This document shows, piece by piece, positions 15,541 through 19,368 of a stretch of DNA of 19,368 nt. The position numbers were made by a program, and so were the translations under genes. The stretch spans positions 1-19,368 of the forward strand of contig NZ_CAUUWA010000044.1 of assembly GCF_963548695.1 (NCBI RefSeq), written 5' to 3'. The notes under the pieces were generated by a model. The model was not told the origin of the DNA and ran no database searches. It saw only the letters and a program-made list of their open reading frames with translations. The number at the start of each line of letters is the position of its first letter. Within the stretch, counting starts at the first letter, position 1. Source of the DNA: an uncultured Fretibacterium sp. GTDB lineage: Bacteria > Synergistota > Synergistia > Synergistales > Aminobacteriaceae.

Positions 15541-16157
15541 GAATCCATCACTCCCAGGGAGGAGATTCCCGCGTACACCTTATCTCCATGTTTTGTCAAC
15601 AATCTTACATCCTTCGGCAAATAAATGTCAACCCTCGAGCCCAAGCGGATCATCCCGTAGCGCTGCCCGACCTCCAGGACCTCGCCCCGCCTCAGCCGGC
15701 AGACGATGCGCCTGGCGAGGAGCCCGGCGATCTGCACCATCAGGATGGGACCGTACGGGGTCGAGAGCCCCACGATGTTGCGCTCGTTGACCTCCGACGC
15801 CTTGGGGGCGAAGGCGGCGATCTTCCTTCCGGGCACGTATTCCAGGTAGTCCACCCGCCCCATGCAGGGGGCGCGGTTGACGTGAACGTTGAAGACGTTC
15901 ATGAATATCCCCACCTTGACCGACGGCCCTGTGAAGGGATGCTCCGCCTCCGATATCTCCACCACGCGGCCGTCGGCGGGGGAGACGAAGAGCCCGTCCC
16001 CCTCGGGCGCCGTGCGGTCGGGATCCCTGTAAAACCAGACGACGAGGGCCGCCAGCACGGCCATGACCGCCGCCGGAACGGGAGATACGAGGGCGAAGGC
16101 CGCCGTGGCCAGAGCGAGAAAAGTTACCGTCGGTATTCCGTCCCTTGCGAGCTTCAA
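15537..16157 (-). CDS. psd: Phosphatidylserine decarboxylase proenzyme, short form
   Basis: Decarboxylates phosphatidylserine to phosphatidylethanolamine at the membrane using a self-generated pyruvoyl group. The product is 206 aa from TTG 16157, the length of the short Psd class (about 200-230 aa). An N-terminal membrane helix pair (TVTFLALATAAFALV and PAAVMAVLAALVVWF) is followed by FYRDPDR, SPADGRVVEI, MNVFNVHVNRAP, GLSTPYGPI and QIAGLLARRIV. The cleavage site is G173-S174 in GMIRLGSRVD; the serine becomes pyruvoyl. There is no ATG in frame near the start; TTG 16157 has AGGAAG about 8 bases upstream. The gene is 61 bases after gyrA and overlaps pssA. Confidence 0.94.
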   Translation of the reverse strand: MKLARDGIPTVTFLALATAAFALVSPVPAAVMAVLAALVVWFYRDPDRTAPEGDGLFVSPADGRVVEISEAEHPFTGPSVKVGIFMNVFNVHVNRAPCMGRVDYLEYVPGRKIAAFAPKASEVNERNIVGLSTPYGPILMVQIAGLLARRIVCRLRRGEVLEVGQRYGMIRLGSRVDIYLPKDVRLLTKHGDKVYAGISSLGVMDS

Positions 16158-16164
16158 AGGGCAT

Positions 16165-16198
16165 ACTTCCTTTCTTTGATTTCCTTTCCTTGATTTCC
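16165..16198 (-). repeat. 14-bp purine-rich tandem repeat in the psd leader
   Basis: On the reverse strand GGAAATCAAGGAAA (16198-16185) is followed by GGAAATCAAAGAAA (16184-16171), one mismatch, then GGAAGT, whose AGGAAG is the psd ribosome-binding site. The gap therefore holds three Shine-Dalgarno-like purine runs at 14-base intervals upstream of a TTG start. Confidence 0.8.
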
Positions 16199-16218
16199 TC
16201 TCGAAGAAGCGTGGGGGG

Positions 16219-18756
<2,538 letters not shown>

Positions 18757-18814
18757 TAAAAAATCCCTCCCGGATTGCATGCCCCTCCCCGAAACGGAGG
18801 CGGAGGCGGACAAC

Positions 18815-18864
18815 AAAAGCCCGATCGGCAAAGGGACGCCGCCGATCAGGTGCTTTTTATTGTA
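18815..18864 (-). promoter_or_regulatory. gyrA leader: -10 box and terminator-like hairpin
   Basis: Reverse strand TACAAT (18864-18859) is a good -10 without a clear -35. Just after it, CCTGATCGGC (18850-18841) pairs with GCCGATCGGG (18829-18820), 10 pairs with one G-U, followed by C and TTTT (18818-18815). If transcription starts near 18852 the hairpin lies at the very 5' end of the gyrA message. Otherwise it is a terminator for transcription arriving from upstream. The forward strand also has TTTTT after the stem, so it can work both ways. Confidence 0.5.
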
Positions 18865-18994
18865 ACACGTGCGATATAAGGAAGCGTTGCTTTGGAAGCG
18901 CTGATTTGCTCCATGGGGCCCCCTGCGGTACGCCAGCTTGTATGTTCTGGGGAAACGCTGATAATCCATGAAGCCTCCCTGATGAAACCCTTAG

Positions 18995-19034
18995 GCGACC
19001 CGCTCAACTTGCTTCCGCTCGTTGGCGGTCTGCT
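18995..19034. repeat. Diverged copy of the intergenic repeat core
   Basis: The 40 bases begin GCGACCCGCTCAACT and end CTCGTTGGCGGTCTGCT. These two blocks are identical to the core of the element after dnaJ (3437-3475); only the short middle differs, with one indel. The upstream flank also aligns (CCTGATGAAACCC against CCTGGTGAAGAAT), but the terminal inverted repeats of the full element are not recognisable here, so this is a partial or decayed copy. Confidence 0.8.
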
Positions 19035-19072
19035 GATGTGGAACCCCAGCCTGCCTGTTTTGAGGAGGAGAC

Positions 19073-19099
19073 TTGCCGGGGCTGCTGCTGAGATATAAT
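19073..19099 (+). promoter_or_regulatory. Promoter candidate for the epimerase gene
   Basis: TTGCCG (19073-19078) and a perfect TATAAT (19094-19099) are separated by 15 bases, shorter than ideal. Transcription would start near 19106, giving a leader of about 158 bases. Confidence 0.45.
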
Positions 19100-19175
19100 A
19101 CCTGCGGGCGGGATCGTTTGACATCGTCCTCCGCATCCGTGTGCGTCCCGGGTGGCGGAACGGGGCGTCGGAGAC

Positions 19176-19205
19176 AGACATCGAAAAATTAAGATAGACA
19201 TCGAA
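19176..19205. repeat. Direct repeat pair in the epimerase leader
   Basis: AGACATCGAA occurs at 19176-19185 and again at 19196-19205, a centre-to-centre distance of 20 bases, roughly two helical turns. The spacing would suit a regulator binding two sites on one face, but a chance or slippage origin is equally possible. Confidence 0.6.
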
Positions 19206-19263
19206 TTGTGGTCACCAGAGTGAAAGATAGAGATGACTGGAGCTGCGGAAGGAAGGTAACGCG

Positions 19264-19368
19264 ATGAAGCCGACGGTGGTCGATCATATAGGAATAGCCG
19301 TGAACAGCATCCAGGATTCCCTTGCATTCTGGGAGGGGACGCTCGGGATCCGCTGCACCGGGGTGGAG
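19264..19368 (+). CDS. mce: Methylmalonyl-CoA epimerase, N-terminal part (truncated by window end)
   Basis: The 35 visible residues begin MKPTVVDHIGIAVNSIQDSL, then AFWEGTLGIRCTGVE. This is the opening of a vicinal-oxygen-chelate fold, with the HIGIAV strand carrying the first metal-ligand histidine (H8) and the xxFxxxxLG helix, as in methylmalonyl-CoA epimerase. That enzyme interconverts the R and S forms of methylmalonyl-CoA in propionate or succinate metabolism. ATG 19264 has GGAAGGAAGG about 8 bases upstream. Other glyoxalase-family enzymes begin similarly; the rest of the gene lies outside the window. Confidence 0.75.
   Translation, partial: MKPTVVDHIGIAVNSIQDSLAFWEGTLGIRCTGVE

Larger units (their letters stand above)
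18865..19263. other. Gap between divergent gyrA and epimerase genes
   Basis: This 399-base stretch has no supportable gene; open frames on both strands lack ribosome-binding sites and protein-like composition. It contains GGGGCCCC (18915-18922), a diverged copy of the intergenic repeat core (18995-19034) with weaker similarity to the same element upstream (around 18925-18993), a forward promoter candidate (19073-19099) and a pair of 10-bp direct repeats (19176-19205). Confidence 0.6.

Noticed and set aside
18892..19098. Small forward open frame of 68 codons in the gyrA-epimerase gap
   Set aside because: Part of it is translated from the repeat core (the LVGGLL stretch also appears in frame in the dnaJ-downstream copy), which reflects repeat sequence rather than a gene; no ribosome-binding site.

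Overview
The window is a GC-rich bacterial chromosome segment of mostly housekeeping genes. It lacks rRNA, tRNA, CRISPR and any transposase gene. The set is DnaK lacking the Gram-negative-type NBD insertion, a flagellar-type zinc-ribbon protein beside a prepilin peptidase, a YjiH transporter coupled to an aminotransferase, and a methylmalonyl-CoA epimerase start. Together with the high GC this suggests a Synergistota-like anaerobe, perhaps Fretibacterium-like. That placement is inference from gene content and recalled sequence style, not from a search.

Layout. 1-4520 (+): the last codons of grpE, then dnaK, dnaJ and a second J-protein lacking the zinc finger, which has its own promoter. 4652-7287 (-): an aminotransferase and a YjiH-family membrane protein joined by a GTGA stop/start overlap. 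7612-8346 (-): an exported protein of unknown function. 8678-9885 (+): a YvyF-like zinc-ribbon protein and a prepilin peptidase. 9987-12876 (+): a complete iron/siderophore/corrinoid-type ABC importer (binding protein, permease, ATPase) with overlapping genes and visibly less GC-biased codon use. 13029-18756 (-): a likely run gyrA-psd-pssA-thiM-thiE. A TPP riboswitch with a terminator platform sits between pssA and thiM, so only the thiamine salvage pair is under thiamine control. 19264-end (+): start of methylmalonyl-CoA epimerase.

The least expected signal is a family of structured intergenic repeats. A 182-bp element with about 26-bp terminal inverted repeats begins inside the dnaJ stop codon. 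A shrunken relative begins directly after the grpE stop, and a diverged copy of the core lies between gyrA and the epimerase gene. Other points of interest are a lysine at the acidic quinolone-contact position of GyrA, an exact 17-bp tandem duplication against the ribosome-binding site of the zinc-ribbon gene, and short tandem repeats in two other gaps. I did not find a clear new multi-gene defence or biosynthetic system.
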